In this document: positions 8,423 through 16,363 of the stretch, piece after piece
Layout: every line of letters starts with the position of its first letter
Numbering within the stretch: position 1 is the first letter of the stretch
Source of the DNA: Tardiphaga sp. 709
Lineage (GTDB): Bacteria; Pseudomonadota; Alphaproteobacteria; Rhizobiales; Xanthobacteraceae
NCBI RefSeq assembly: GCF_032401055.1
Contig: NZ_CP135529.1
Coordinates: forward strand, 3,036,501-3,100,500
Length of the DNA: 64,000 nt
Reading direction: 5' to 3'
The notes under the pieces: generated by a model
What the model was told of the DNA's origin: nothing
What the model saw: the letters and a program-made list of their open reading frames with translations, nothing else
Database searches by the model: none
Position numbers and translations under genes: made by a program

Positions 8423-9318
8423 GCCAGACATCCCCGACGTCCGAGCCCCAGACCTTCACCGCCGCCATGGTGCAGATGCGCACCGGCTTGCTGCCCGAGG
8501 CCAGCCTCGAACAGGGCCGGCATCTGATCCGCGAAGCCGCGCTCGCCGGCGCCGACTATGTGCTCACGCCGGAAGTGAGCAACATGATGCAGCTCAACCG
8601 CACGGCGCTGTTCGAACATCTGCGTCCGGAGGAAGACGACCTCTCGCTGAAGGCCTATCGCGCGCTCGCCGCAGAGCTGAATATCTACCTGCATATCGGA
8701 TCGCTGGCCGTGCTGGCCAATCCGGAACGCGCCGCCAATCGCTCGTTCCTGATCGGACCGGATGGCAATGTCCTGGCGAGCTACGACAAGATCCACATGT
8801 TCGACATCGACCTGCCGAACGGCGAGAGCTATCGCGAATCCGCGAATTATCAGCCGGGCGAGACCGCCGTCATCTCCGATCTCCCCTGGGGCCGCATCGG
8901 CCTGACCATCTGCTACGATGTGCGCTTCCCGGCGCTGTACCGCGCATTGGCCGAAAGCGGCGCGTCGTTCCTCACCGTGCCCTCGGCTTTCACCCAGAAG
9001 ACCGGCGAAGCCCATTGGCACACGTTGCTGCGCGCCCGCGCCATCGAGACCGGCTGCTTCGTCTTTGCGGCGGCCCAGGGCGGCGTGCATGAGAACAAGC
9101 GTGCGACCTATGGACACTCGCTGATCATCGACCCATGGGGCGTGGTTCTGGCCGAAGCGACCGGCGTCGAGCCGGGCTTCATTCTGGCCAAGATCGATCC
9201 TGCGAAGGTGACGGAAGCGCGCAAGACCGTACCGTCCCTGCAGCACGGCCGCCGCTTCAGCGTCAGCGATCCCAAATCGGGCCCTGACTATCTGCACCTT
9301 GTCCGGCAAGCGACATGA
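8419..9318 (+). CDS. Nitrilase/carbon-nitrogen hydrolase family protein (Nit1-like amidase)
   Basis: A 299-residue cytoplasmic amide hydrolase. The Glu-Lys-Cys catalytic triad is visible: Glu52 (T-P-E-V-S-N-M), Lys124 (Y-D-K-I-H-M-F-D) and Cys165 (T-I-C-Y-D-V-R-F-P). The segment F-D-I-D-L-P-N-G-E-S-Y-R-E-S fits the Nit1/YbeM group, known in other organisms to deaminate deaminated glutathione, which makes sense next to glutaredoxin. It overlaps grxC and the DUF1178 gene by four bases each. The glutathione-repair role is inferred from family and context. Confidence 0.93.
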   Translation: MSQTSPTSEPQTFTAAMVQMRTGLLPEASLEQGRHLIREAALAGADYVLTPEVSNMMQLNRTALFEHLRPEEDDLSLKAYRALAAELNIYLHIGSLAVLANPERAANRSFLIGPDGNVLASYDKIHMFDIDLPNGESYRESANYQPGETAVISDLPWGRIGLTICYDVRFPALYRALAESGASFLTVPSAFTQKTGEAHWHTLLRARAIETGCFVFAAAQGGVHENKRATYGHSLIIDPWGVVLAEATGVEPGFILAKIDPAKVTEARKTVPSLQHGRRFSVSDPKSGPDYLHLVRQAT

Positions 9319-9785
9319 TCCGTTACGACCTGCGCTGCGAGAAGGGCCATGCTTTCGAAAGCTGGTTCCAGAGTTCCGGCGCCTATGACTCCCAGGTGAA
9401 GCGTAAGCTGGTGAATTGCCCGAACTGCGGATCGGTGAAGGTCGAAAAGGCCATTATGGCCCCGCGCATCCTGACCAAGAGCAAGAATCGCCCGGCACCC
9501 GCAGAGGCCCCCGCCCCTGACGCCGGTTCCGAGACCACAGCCCCGCTAATGATGGCGGCGCAGGAAGCCGAGCTGCGCGCCAAGCTGAAAGAACTGCGCG
9601 ATCACGTCACCAAAAACGCGGACAATGTCGGTGAAAGCTTCCCGACCGAAGCCCGCAAGATGCATTATGGCGACATCGAACATCGTCCGATCTACGGCGA
9701 AGCAACGCCGGATGAAGCACGGTCGCTGATCGATGAAGGTATCGAGGTGACTCCGCTGCCGGTCCTGCCCAGCGATCGGAACTGA
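9315..9785 (+). CDS. DUF1178 family protein
   Basis: A 156-residue protein of unknown function found across alphaproteobacteria next to nitrilase and glutaredoxin genes. It starts M-I-R-Y-D-L-R-C-E-K-G-H, and C8 with C35-P-N-C38 suggests a small zinc ribbon. A Pro/Ala-rich linker (about 59-75) joins it to an alpha-helical C-terminal half ending in the family's A-R-K-M-H-Y-G-D, R-x-I-Y-G-E-A-T-P-D-E-A-R-S-L-I-D-E-G-I signature. It is the last gene of the comF run. Confidence 0.92.
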   Translation: MIRYDLRCEKGHAFESWFQSSGAYDSQVKRKLVNCPNCGSVKVEKAIMAPRILTKSKNRPAPAEAPAPDAGSETTAPLMMAAQEAELRAKLKELRDHVTKNADNVGESFPTEARKMHYGDIEHRPIYGEATPDEARSLIDEGIEVTPLPVLPSDRN

Positions 9786-10138
9786 GCGCAACCTCCGTTA
9801 ACCAGCACTCTTGTGCGCGTTTCGACTCATCCAAACTGCGCCATCGGTACAGGACTCCGAAAGCTTTAAAACATACGGCAACTTTGTGGCGTTCGAGTCA
9901 CAGGCGTGCACAATCGCTTTGTTAGCCCTTGAGAGATGGCAAAACTCGCCTAACTTATAAGCAAGTGCCTGAATATGAGTCGCGCGCTGCACTCAGATCG
10001 CATTGCGCGATTTCGGACCTGGATGTGTCCTGAAGGCTATAGTGCTGATGTTGAGTCGCGATCGGGAAGACGCGTTCCGTTACCACCTTAGGAGCATCGC
10101 GACCAACAGGACGGCCGACCAGCAAGGAGAGAGGGATC
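9786..10138. other. Intergenic region upstream of prkA
   Basis: 353 bases with no gene. The base composition is less GC-rich than the neighbours, as expected for a promoter region. It ends with an AAGGAGAGAGGGA ribosome site just before the prkA ATG. I looked for an EcfG-type stress promoter and found only a GGAAC/CGTT pair with a 13-base spacer, too short to count. Confidence 0.6.
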
Positions 10139-12082
10139 ATGTACAACGATTCTCTGTTCAATGCGTTCGCTAGAAGTTACGAAGCCCGAAGTGAGACGGA
10201 CATGTCGATGTCCGAGTATCTGGAATCCTGCAGAGGAGACCCGATGCGATATGCGAACGCGGCGGAACGCCTACTGGCGGCGATCGGCGAACCTCAAATG
10301 ATAGACACGGCCAAGGATCCACGCCTTGGCCGTATTTTTTTGAATCGTACCATCCGTAGCTATCCAGCCTTTGCCGGCTTTCACGGCATGGAAGATACGA
10401 TCGAACGCATTGTCGCCTTCTTCCGCCATGCGGCGCAGGGCCTCGAAGAGCGCAAGCAGATTCTCTATCTGCTCGGCCCGGTCGGCGGCGGCAAATCATC
10501 GCTTGCCGAGCGCCTCAAGGCCTTGATGGAAGTCCATCCCATTTATGTGTTGAAAGCCGGCGACGAACTCTCTCCGGTTTATGAAAGCCCGCTCAGCCTG
10601 TTCGATCCGGACACACTCGGCCCGATGATCGAAGATAAATACGGCATTCCACGCCGACGCCTTACGGGCCTCATGAGTCCGTGGTGCTACAAGCGGCTCG
10701 AATCTTTCGGCGGCGACATCTCGCAATTCCGCGTCGCCCGTATCCAGCCGTCACGATTGCGCCAGATCGCCATCGCCAAGACCGAACCCGGCGACGAGAA
10801 CAACCAGGACATCTCCTCGCTGGTCGGCAAGGTGGATATCCGCAAGCTCGAAATCTTCGCCCAGAACGACCCGGACGCCTACAGCTATTCCGGCGGCCTC
10901 AACCGCTCCAATCAGGGCGTGCTTGAATTCGTCGAAATGTTCAAAGCGCCGATCAAGATGCTGCATCCGCTGCTGACGGCGACGCAGGAAGGCAATTATA
11001 TCGGCACCGAAAATATCGGCGCAATCCCGTTCACTGGCGTGATTCTCGCCCACTCCAACGAGTCCGAGTGGCAGAGTTTCAAAGCCAACAAGAATAATGA
11101 AGCCTTCATCGATCGTATCTGCGTCATCAAGGTCCCGTACTGCCTGCGCGTCACCGAAGAACAGAAGATCTACGAGAAGCTCATTCAGGGCTCCGAACTT
11201 GCCACCGCACCTTGCGCACCGGCGACGCTGGAAACCCTGGCACGCTTCTCCGTGATGTCGCGGCTACGCAAGCACGAGAACTCGACGACCTTCGCCAAGA
11301 TGCGGGTCTATGACGGCGAAAGCCTGAAAGAGTCGGATCCAAAGGCCCGCAGCGTTCAGGAATACAAGGACGCCGCCGGTGTTGATGAAGGCATGGACGG
11401 TGCCTCGACGCGCTTCGCGTTCAAAGTTCTGGCCGCGACCTACAATCACGACACGTCGGAGATTGGGGCGGATCCCGTGCACCTGATGTATACGCTGGAG
11501 CAGGCGATCCGCAGGGAGCAGATGCCTGATGAAGTCGAAAAACGTTATCTCGAATTCATCAAGGCCGAACTGGTACCGCGTTATGCGGAGTTCATCGGTC
11601 ACGAAATCCAGAAAGCTTATCTGGAATCCTATTCGGACTACGGCCAGAACCTGTTCGATCGTTACGTCGACTATGCCGATGCCTGGATCGAGGATCAGGA
11701 CTTCAAGGATCCCGACACCGGACAATTGCTCGATCGCGAATTGCTCAATCAGGAACTGAGCAAGATCGAAAAGCCGGCCGGAATTGCCAACCCCAAGGAC
11801 TTCCGCAACGAAGTCGTGAAGTTCTCGCTTCGCTCGCGGGCACAGCACGGTGGAAAGAATCCGACCTGGACGAGTTATGAGAAGATCAGGGAAGTCATTG
11901 AAAAGCGCATCTTCTCTCAAGTTGAAGATCTGCTTCCGGTGATCTCCTTTGGATCGAAGAAGGACGGCGAGACCGAGAAAAAGCATGACGACTTCGTCGC
12001 ACGGATGGTCGATCGCGGCTACACCGAGCGTCAGGTTCGCCGTCTCGTCGAATGGTACATGCGCGTGAAACAGGCCGGCTGA
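10139..12082 (+). CDS. prkA: PrkA family serine protein kinase / AAA+ protein
   Basis: A 647-residue cytoplasmic protein, the usual PrkA length. An AAA+ ATPase domain sits in the first half, with Walker A G-P-V-G-G-G-K-S at residues 113-120 and the family's R-T-I-R-x-Y-P-A-F-x-G-F-H-G-M-E upstream of it. The C-terminal PrkA domain is distantly kinase-like and ends at about 640. PrkA was first described as a protein kinase in Bacillus, where protease activity has also been reported. A strong AAGGAGAG ribosome site precedes the ATG. It heads a three-gene operon with the DUF444 and spoVR genes, a set linked to starvation and stress in enterobacteria. Confidence 0.96.
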   Translation: MYNDSLFNAFARSYEARSETDMSMSEYLESCRGDPMRYANAAERLLAAIGEPQMIDTAKDPRLGRIFLNRTIRSYPAFAGFHGMEDTIERIVAFFRHAAQGLEERKQILYLLGPVGGGKSSLAERLKALMEVHPIYVLKAGDELSPVYESPLSLFDPDTLGPMIEDKYGIPRRRLTGLMSPWCYKRLESFGGDISQFRVARIQPSRLRQIAIAKTEPGDENNQDISSLVGKVDIRKLEIFAQNDPDAYSYSGGLNRSNQGVLEFVEMFKAPIKMLHPLLTATQEGNYIGTENIGAIPFTGVILAHSNESEWQSFKANKNNEAFIDRICVIKVPYCLRVTEEQKIYEKLIQGSELATAPCAPATLETLARFSVMSRLRKHENSTTFAKMRVYDGESLKESDPKARSVQEYKDAAGVDEGMDGASTRFAFKVLAATYNHDTSEIGADPVHLMYTLEQAIRREQMPDEVEKRYLEFIKAELVPRYAEFIGHEIQKAYLESYSDYGQNLFDRYVDYADAWIEDQDFKDPDTGQLLDRELLNQELSKIEKPAGIANPKDFRNEVVKFSLRSRAQHGGKNPTWTSYEKIREVIEKRIFSQVEDLLPVISFGSKKDGETEKKHDDFVARMVDRGYTERQVRRLVEWYMRVKQAG

Positions 12083-12101
12083 CGCAAGGAGCCAACATAA
12101 C

Positions 12102-13379
12102 GTGGCCATGCATATCGTCGATAGACGCCTGAACCCGAGCAGCAAGAGTCTTGAGAACCGCCAGCGGTTCTTGCGACGCGCGAAAGCTCTGGTTCAGGGA
12201 GCCGTCAAGAAAGCCTCCCAGGACCGCGACATCAAAGACGTCCTGGAAGGCGGCGAAGTGTCCATCCCGCTCGACGGGATGAACGAGCCCCGCTTTTATC
12301 GCGAAGGCGGAATTCGCGACCGGGTGTTGCCCGGCAACGTGAAATTTGTGGAAGGTGATTACCTTCAGCGACCGCAATCGAAGAGCGGCAGATCGAACGA
12401 TGCCGGCGAAGGCGACGGCGAGGATGCATTCCGGTTTGTGCTCAGCCGGGAGGAGTTCGTCGACATTTTCCTCGACGACCTGGAACTGCCGGATCTTTCC
12501 AAGCGCAAGCTGGCCGAAGTCGAGAACGAAGGCCTGCGCCGCGCCGGATATACAACGTCCGGCTCGCCTGCCAATATCTCGGTCAGTCGCACCGTGCGCT
12601 TGGCCATGGCACGACGGGTTGCGCTGCAGCGACCGCGACCCGAGGCCATTGCGCAGCTGGAAGCTGAACTGGAGCATTGCAGTGACGAGCGCCGCCCCGA
12701 ATTGCTGGCAGAGATCACGCGGCTGAAATCCAAGATGCAGCGGATTCCGTTCATCGATCCCATCGACATCCGCTATCGCCGCTTCGAAACCATGCCGAAG
12801 CCCGTGGCACAGGCCGTCATGTTCTGCCTGATGGACGTCTCCGGTTCGATGTCCGAGCACATGAAGGATCTCGCCAAGCGGTTCTATATGCTGCTCTACG
12901 TCTTCCTCACGCGTCGCTATCGCAAGGTCGAGATCGTCTTCATCCGTCACACCGACCGCGCCGAGGAAGTCGACGAGCAGACCTTCTTCCATGGCCCCGC
13001 GTCGGGCGGCACGCTGGTGTCCAGCGCACTGCAGGCCATGCATGAGATCATCCAGTCACGCTATCGCCCCGCCGACTGGAATATCTATGCCGCACAGGCC
13101 TCGGACGGCGACAACTCCTATGCCGACGGCGATCTCTCCGGTCGCCTGCTCAAGGACATGATCCTGCCGGTGACGCAGTTCTTCGCCTATCTGGAAGTAG
13201 GCGAATCCGGCAGCCATCCGTTCGAAATGTCGGAATCCTCACTGTGGACGCTGTATCAGCGGCTGCGCGCGGAAGGCGCGCCGCTGTCGATGCGCAAGGT
13301 CAACGACCGCAGCGAGATTTTCCCGGTGTTCCACGACCTGTTTCAGCGTCGCCAAGCCAAGGAGAGGGTGGCTCCATGA
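12102..13379 (+). CDS. YeaH/YhbH family protein (DUF444)
   Basis: A 425-residue partner of PrkA. The start is taken as the GTG at 12102, eleven bases after AAGGA; an ATG at 12108 is the alternative. The family start I-V-D-R-R-L-N-P-S-S-K-S-L-x-N-R-Q-R-F-L-R-R is present. The C-terminal half is a von Willebrand A-like domain with a metal-ion site D-V-S-G-S-M beginning near residue 245. Residues 100-130 are charged and low in complexity. The gene lies 19 bases after prkA and overlaps the spoVR start (ATGA). Its molecular role is unknown; it probably acts with PrkA. Confidence 0.94.
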   Translation: MAMHIVDRRLNPSSKSLENRQRFLRRAKALVQGAVKKASQDRDIKDVLEGGEVSIPLDGMNEPRFYREGGIRDRVLPGNVKFVEGDYLQRPQSKSGRSNDAGEGDGEDAFRFVLSREEFVDIFLDDLELPDLSKRKLAEVENEGLRRAGYTTSGSPANISVSRTVRLAMARRVALQRPRPEAIAQLEAELEHCSDERRPELLAEITRLKSKMQRIPFIDPIDIRYRRFETMPKPVAQAVMFCLMDVSGSMSEHMKDLAKRFYMLLYVFLTRRYRKVEIVFIRHTDRAEEVDEQTFFHGPASGGTLVSSALQAMHEIIQSRYRPADWNIYAAQASDGDNSYADGDLSGRLLKDMILPVTQFFAYLEVGESGSHPFEMSESSLWTLYQRLRAEGAPLSMRKVNDRSEIFPVFHDLFQRRQAKERVAP

Positions 13380-14911
13380 CAGACCGTCTCTATGAAGGTG
13401 CCGACTGGGACTTTGTCACATTGCAACGCATCCACGATGCCTGCGAGGAGATCGCCGAAAAGGAGCTCGGCCTCAACGTCTACCCGAACCAGATCGAAGT
13501 CATCACCGCCGAACAGATGCTGGACGCCTACTCGTCCGTAGGCATGCCGCTGTATTACAAGCACTGGTCGTTCGGCAAACAATTCGCCCATCAGGAAGCG
13601 TCCTATCGCAAGGGCCTGATGGGCCTGGCCTATGAAATCGTCATCAACTCGTCGCCATGCATTTCCTACCTGATGGAGGAAAACACGGCGACGATGCAGA
13701 CGCTGGTGATTGCCCACGCCGCTTTCGGCCACAATCACTTCTTCAAGAACAATTATTTGTTCAAGCAGTGGACCGACGCCGACGGCATTCTCGACTATCT
13801 CGATTTTGCCAAGGGCTATGTAGCGCAGTGCGAGGAAAAACACGGCCGCGCAGCGGTGGAGCAGACACTCGACGCCGCGCACGCGCTGATGTCACACGGC
13901 GTCGATCGCTATCCCGGTAAGAAATCGCTGGATTTGCGGGCCGAGGAAAAACGCGCCAAAGAACGCCGCAATCACGAAGAAACTTCGTTCAACGATCTAT
14001 GGCGCACGGTGCCGACGGGGCGGACGAAGAGTGCTTCACTGCTCAGCGCGGAGCGACGACGCGCTCTGCTCGGCCTCCCGCAGGAAAACCTGCTGTACTT
14101 TCTGGAGAAATCCGCACCGCGCCTGAAAATCTGGCAGCGCGAACTCATCCGCATCGTTCGGCACATCTCGCAATACTTCTACCCGCAAGGTCAGACCAAG
14201 GTGATGAACGAAGGCACGGCCACTTTCGTGCACTATCGCATCATGAGCCGGCTGCATCAGACCGGACAGATCTCGGACGGCAACTTCCTGGAATTCCTGC
14301 AGTCGCACACCAATGTCGTGTTCCAGCCGAATTACGACGACCGGCGCTTCTCGGGCTTCAACCCCTATGCGCTCGGCTTCGCAATGATGCAGGACATCGA
14401 AAAAATCGTCACGGATCCGACCGACGAGGACCGCGCGTGGTTTCCCGATATCGCGGGCAAAGGCGATGCGATGGCCGTCCTGCGCGATATCTGGGCGAAC
14501 TACCGCGACGAGAGCTTCGTCAGCCAGTTCCTTAGCCCCCGACTGATGCGCCACATGCGGATGTTCCACCTGCATGACGATCCGGCCGTGTCGGAAGGCA
14601 TCCGCGTCGACGCCATCCATGACGAGCGCGGCTATCGTCGCGTCCGACGTGTGCTGGCCCGTCAGTACGATGTCGGCCTGATCGATGCGAATATCGAAGT
14701 GGTGGACGTCGATCTCGCCGGTGATCGCCGGTTGATGCTGAAGCATTCGGTGCTCAATGGCGCCCTGCTTAATGAGCCCGATGCGAAACGGGTGCTGCAG
14801 CATCTCGCCGATCTCTGGAGCTACGACGTCTCGCTTGCCGAGGTCGATGCCTCCGGCCTGGTGCTCAAGGAACACGTCGCCCATCCTCGCGTGATGGCCG
14901 CGGCCGCCTGA
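13376..14911 (+). CDS. spoVR: SpoVR family protein
   Basis: A 511-residue cytoplasmic protein starting M-T-D-R-L-Y-E-G-A-D-W-D-F at 13376, with GGAGAGGG upstream and a four-base overlap with the DUF444 gene. The longer open frame to 13244 is a shadow. Family motifs include Y-P-N-Q-I-E-V-I-T-A-E-Q-M-L-D-A-Y, Y-K-H-W-S-F-G-K-x-F and N-E-G-x-A-T-F-V-H-Y. The name comes from a Bacillus gene involved in the spore cortex, but it occurs in many non-spore-formers together with prkA and DUF444. Its function here is unknown, and the three proteins probably work together in stress survival. Confidence 0.96.
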   Translation: MTDRLYEGADWDFVTLQRIHDACEEIAEKELGLNVYPNQIEVITAEQMLDAYSSVGMPLYYKHWSFGKQFAHQEASYRKGLMGLAYEIVINSSPCISYLMEENTATMQTLVIAHAAFGHNHFFKNNYLFKQWTDADGILDYLDFAKGYVAQCEEKHGRAAVEQTLDAAHALMSHGVDRYPGKKSLDLRAEEKRAKERRNHEETSFNDLWRTVPTGRTKSASLLSAERRRALLGLPQENLLYFLEKSAPRLKIWQRELIRIVRHISQYFYPQGQTKVMNEGTATFVHYRIMSRLHQTGQISDGNFLEFLQSHTNVVFQPNYDDRRFSGFNPYALGFAMMQDIEKIVTDPTDEDRAWFPDIAGKGDAMAVLRDIWANYRDESFVSQFLSPRLMRHMRMFHLHDDPAVSEGIRVDAIHDERGYRRVRRVLARQYDVGLIDANIEVVDVDLAGDRRLMLKHSVLNGALLNEPDAKRVLQHLADLWSYDVSLAEVDASGLVLKEHVAHPRVMAAAA

Positions 14912-14949
14912 TCGATCCCTCTCCGTCTCCTCCCGCAAACTCCTCCCCT

Positions 14950-14968
14950 GCCCGGCTTTTTGCCGGGC
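14950..14968. terminator. Hairpin after spoVR
   Basis: GCCCGGC (14950-14956) and GCCGGGC (14962-14968) around a five-T loop, about 40 bases after the spoVR stop. There is no T run after the stem, so termination is only likely by position. Confidence 0.4.
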
Positions 14969-14990
14969 GGGACTTTCGCTTGGACGAAAT

Positions 14991-15012
14991 ATAGGGTAGG
15001 GGCCTATCCTAT
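14991..15012 (+). promoter_or_regulatory. Probable DmeR operator overlapping the dmeR start
   Basis: A near-perfect 22-base palindrome, with half-sites ATAGGGTAGGG and CCTATCCTAT, whose right end includes the first two bases of the dmeR ATG. The G/C tracts flanked by ATA/TAT fit operators of the RcnR/CsoR/FrmR repressor family. The GGGG in its centre also seems to act as the ribosome site. Binding here would block expression of both dmeR and dmeF (autoregulation, inferred). Confidence 0.65.
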
Positions 15013-15286
15013 GTCACATCTCACCGCTAACAAGACCAAACTGCTTGCCCGTGTTCGCCGCCTCGCCGGCCAGATGGCCGCCATTGAGAAGGCCATTACG
15101 AAGGACGCCGACTGCGCCACGATCCTGCATCAGGTCGCAGGCGTGCGCGGCTCCGTGAGCGGGCTGATGGATGAACTGATCGAGGACCATGTCCGCGAGC
15201 ATGTCGCCCATCCCGGTCTCAGCGCCGACGACCGGGCGGCCGGCGCCGAAGAACTCATCGCCGCCATCCGGCGCTACGCGAAATAA
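15011..15286 (+). CDS. dmeR: Metal-sensing repressor DmeR (RcnR/CsoR/FrmR family)
   Basis: A 91-residue all-helical DNA-binding repressor. The metal ligands known from E. coli RcnR (His3, Cys35, His60, His64) all fall at the same positions here, so nickel or cobalt sensing is likely, not formaldehyde sensing. The core L-A-R-V-R-R-L-A-G-Q-x-x-A-I-E-K-A is typical. The start at 15011 gives the family N-terminus M-S-H-L. It lies 11 bases before dmeF, the same arrangement as the dmeRF operon of Rhizobium leguminosarum. When it binds metal, repression of both genes should be relieved. Confidence 0.92.
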   Translation: MSHLTANKTKLLARVRRLAGQMAAIEKAITKDADCATILHQVAGVRGSVSGLMDELIEDHVREHVAHPGLSADDRAAGAEELIAAIRRYAK

Positions 15287-15297
15287 GGACCGGCAGC

Positions 15298-16224
15298 ATG
15301 CGCATCCACGTCGACATCAACCACCTGTCCCACGAGCACATGTTTCTGGGCGACAATCATGACGAGAACACCCGCCGCACGCTGTGGGTGGTCGTCCTTA
15401 CGGCGCTGATGATGGTCGGCGAGATCGTTGCCGGCACTGTCTTCAACTCGATGGCGCTGCTGGCTGACGGCTTCCATATGGCGACCCATGCCGTGGCGCT
15501 CGCCATTGCTGCGGGCGCTTATGCTTATGCGCGCCGCAACGCGCATAACCGCCGCTTTACTTTCGGCACCGGCAAGGTCGGCGATCTCGCCGGCTTTGCC
15601 TCCGCATTGGTGCTGGCGATCATCGCCATCGGTATCGCCGTCGAATCCGTGCAGCGTCTATTCAATCCGTCCATAGTCGCCTTCGGCGAAGCCACGGTGA
15701 TCGCCGTCATCGGCTTGATCGTGAATATCGCCAGCGCGTTTCTGCTGAGCGGCGGGCATCATCACCACGGCCACGATCATCACGGCCATGACCACGACCA
15801 TCACCATAGCTCGCATCATCGCGACAACAATATGCGCTCCGCCTTCATGCATGTACTGGCCGATGCGCTGACCTCGGTGCTGGCCATCGCCGCGCTGCTA
15901 GCCGGCCGTTATCTGAACTGGGTCTGGCTCGATCCTATGATGGGCATCGTCGGCGGCATCGTCATCGCCGCCTGGGCGTGGAATCTGCTGCGCGACACGG
16001 CGGCCGTGTTGCTCGACACGTCAGATCCGCATCTCGAACGGGAAATCCGCGATGAGGTCGAGCGCCCCGGCGATGCCCGTATCTTCGACCTCCACGTCTG
16101 GCGGGTCGGCCCCGGTGCGCATGCCGCGATCGTCGGCTTTGCCGGCGGAGCGAGCACGGAGACGGTGCGGCAGCGCCTCGCGGCCGTGCATGAATTGCAG
16201 CACGTGACCGTGGAAGCGCGCTAG
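15298..16224 (+). CDS. dmeF: CDF family cobalt/nickel efflux transporter DmeF
   Basis: A 308-residue inner-membrane exporter of divalent metal (Co2+, Ni2+, perhaps Zn2+). It has about six membrane segments. The first metal site is visible as A-D-G-F-H-M-A-T-H in helix 2, and H-V-L-A-D-A-L-T-S-V near 183-192 matches the second. A histidine-rich loop (about residues 156-177, many H-x-H pairs) between helices 4 and 5 is typical of DmeF proteins and probably collects metal. The C-terminal cytoplasmic domain has D-L-H-V-W. Cotranscribed with dmeR. Confidence 0.95.
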   Translation: MRIHVDINHLSHEHMFLGDNHDENTRRTLWVVVLTALMMVGEIVAGTVFNSMALLADGFHMATHAVALAIAAGAYAYARRNAHNRRFTFGTGKVGDLAGFASALVLAIIAIGIAVESVQRLFNPSIVAFGEATVIAVIGLIVNIASAFLLSGGHHHHGHDHHGHDHDHHHSSHHRDNNMRSAFMHVLADALTSVLAIAALLAGRYLNWVWLDPMMGIVGGIVIAAWAWNLLRDTAAVLLDTSDPHLEREIRDEVERPGDARIFDLHVWRVGPGAHAAIVGFAGGASTETVRQRLAAVHELQHVTVEAR

Positions 16225-16363
16225 CGTCGGACGCACATCTCCCGCGTTACGAGCCATGCGGCGAAGCGGGTTGGCATTCGCCGCTTGGCTGATTAACCTG
16301 ACGTCATCATCGCCAGCCAAATGGCGGGGCGTGCCGATTGCGGCGCGCAAAAAAACGTCTGGG

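Noticed and set aside
9778-9799. GGAAC ... CGTT pair upstream of prkA as an EcfG-type stress promoter
   Set aside because: The spacer is 13 bases; known promoters of this type have about 16-17. It also overlaps the end of the DUF1178 gene.
11895-13043. 382-codon minus-strand frame opposite the DUF444 gene
   Set aside because: Shadow frame; the plus-strand gene has clear family motifs across the same bases.
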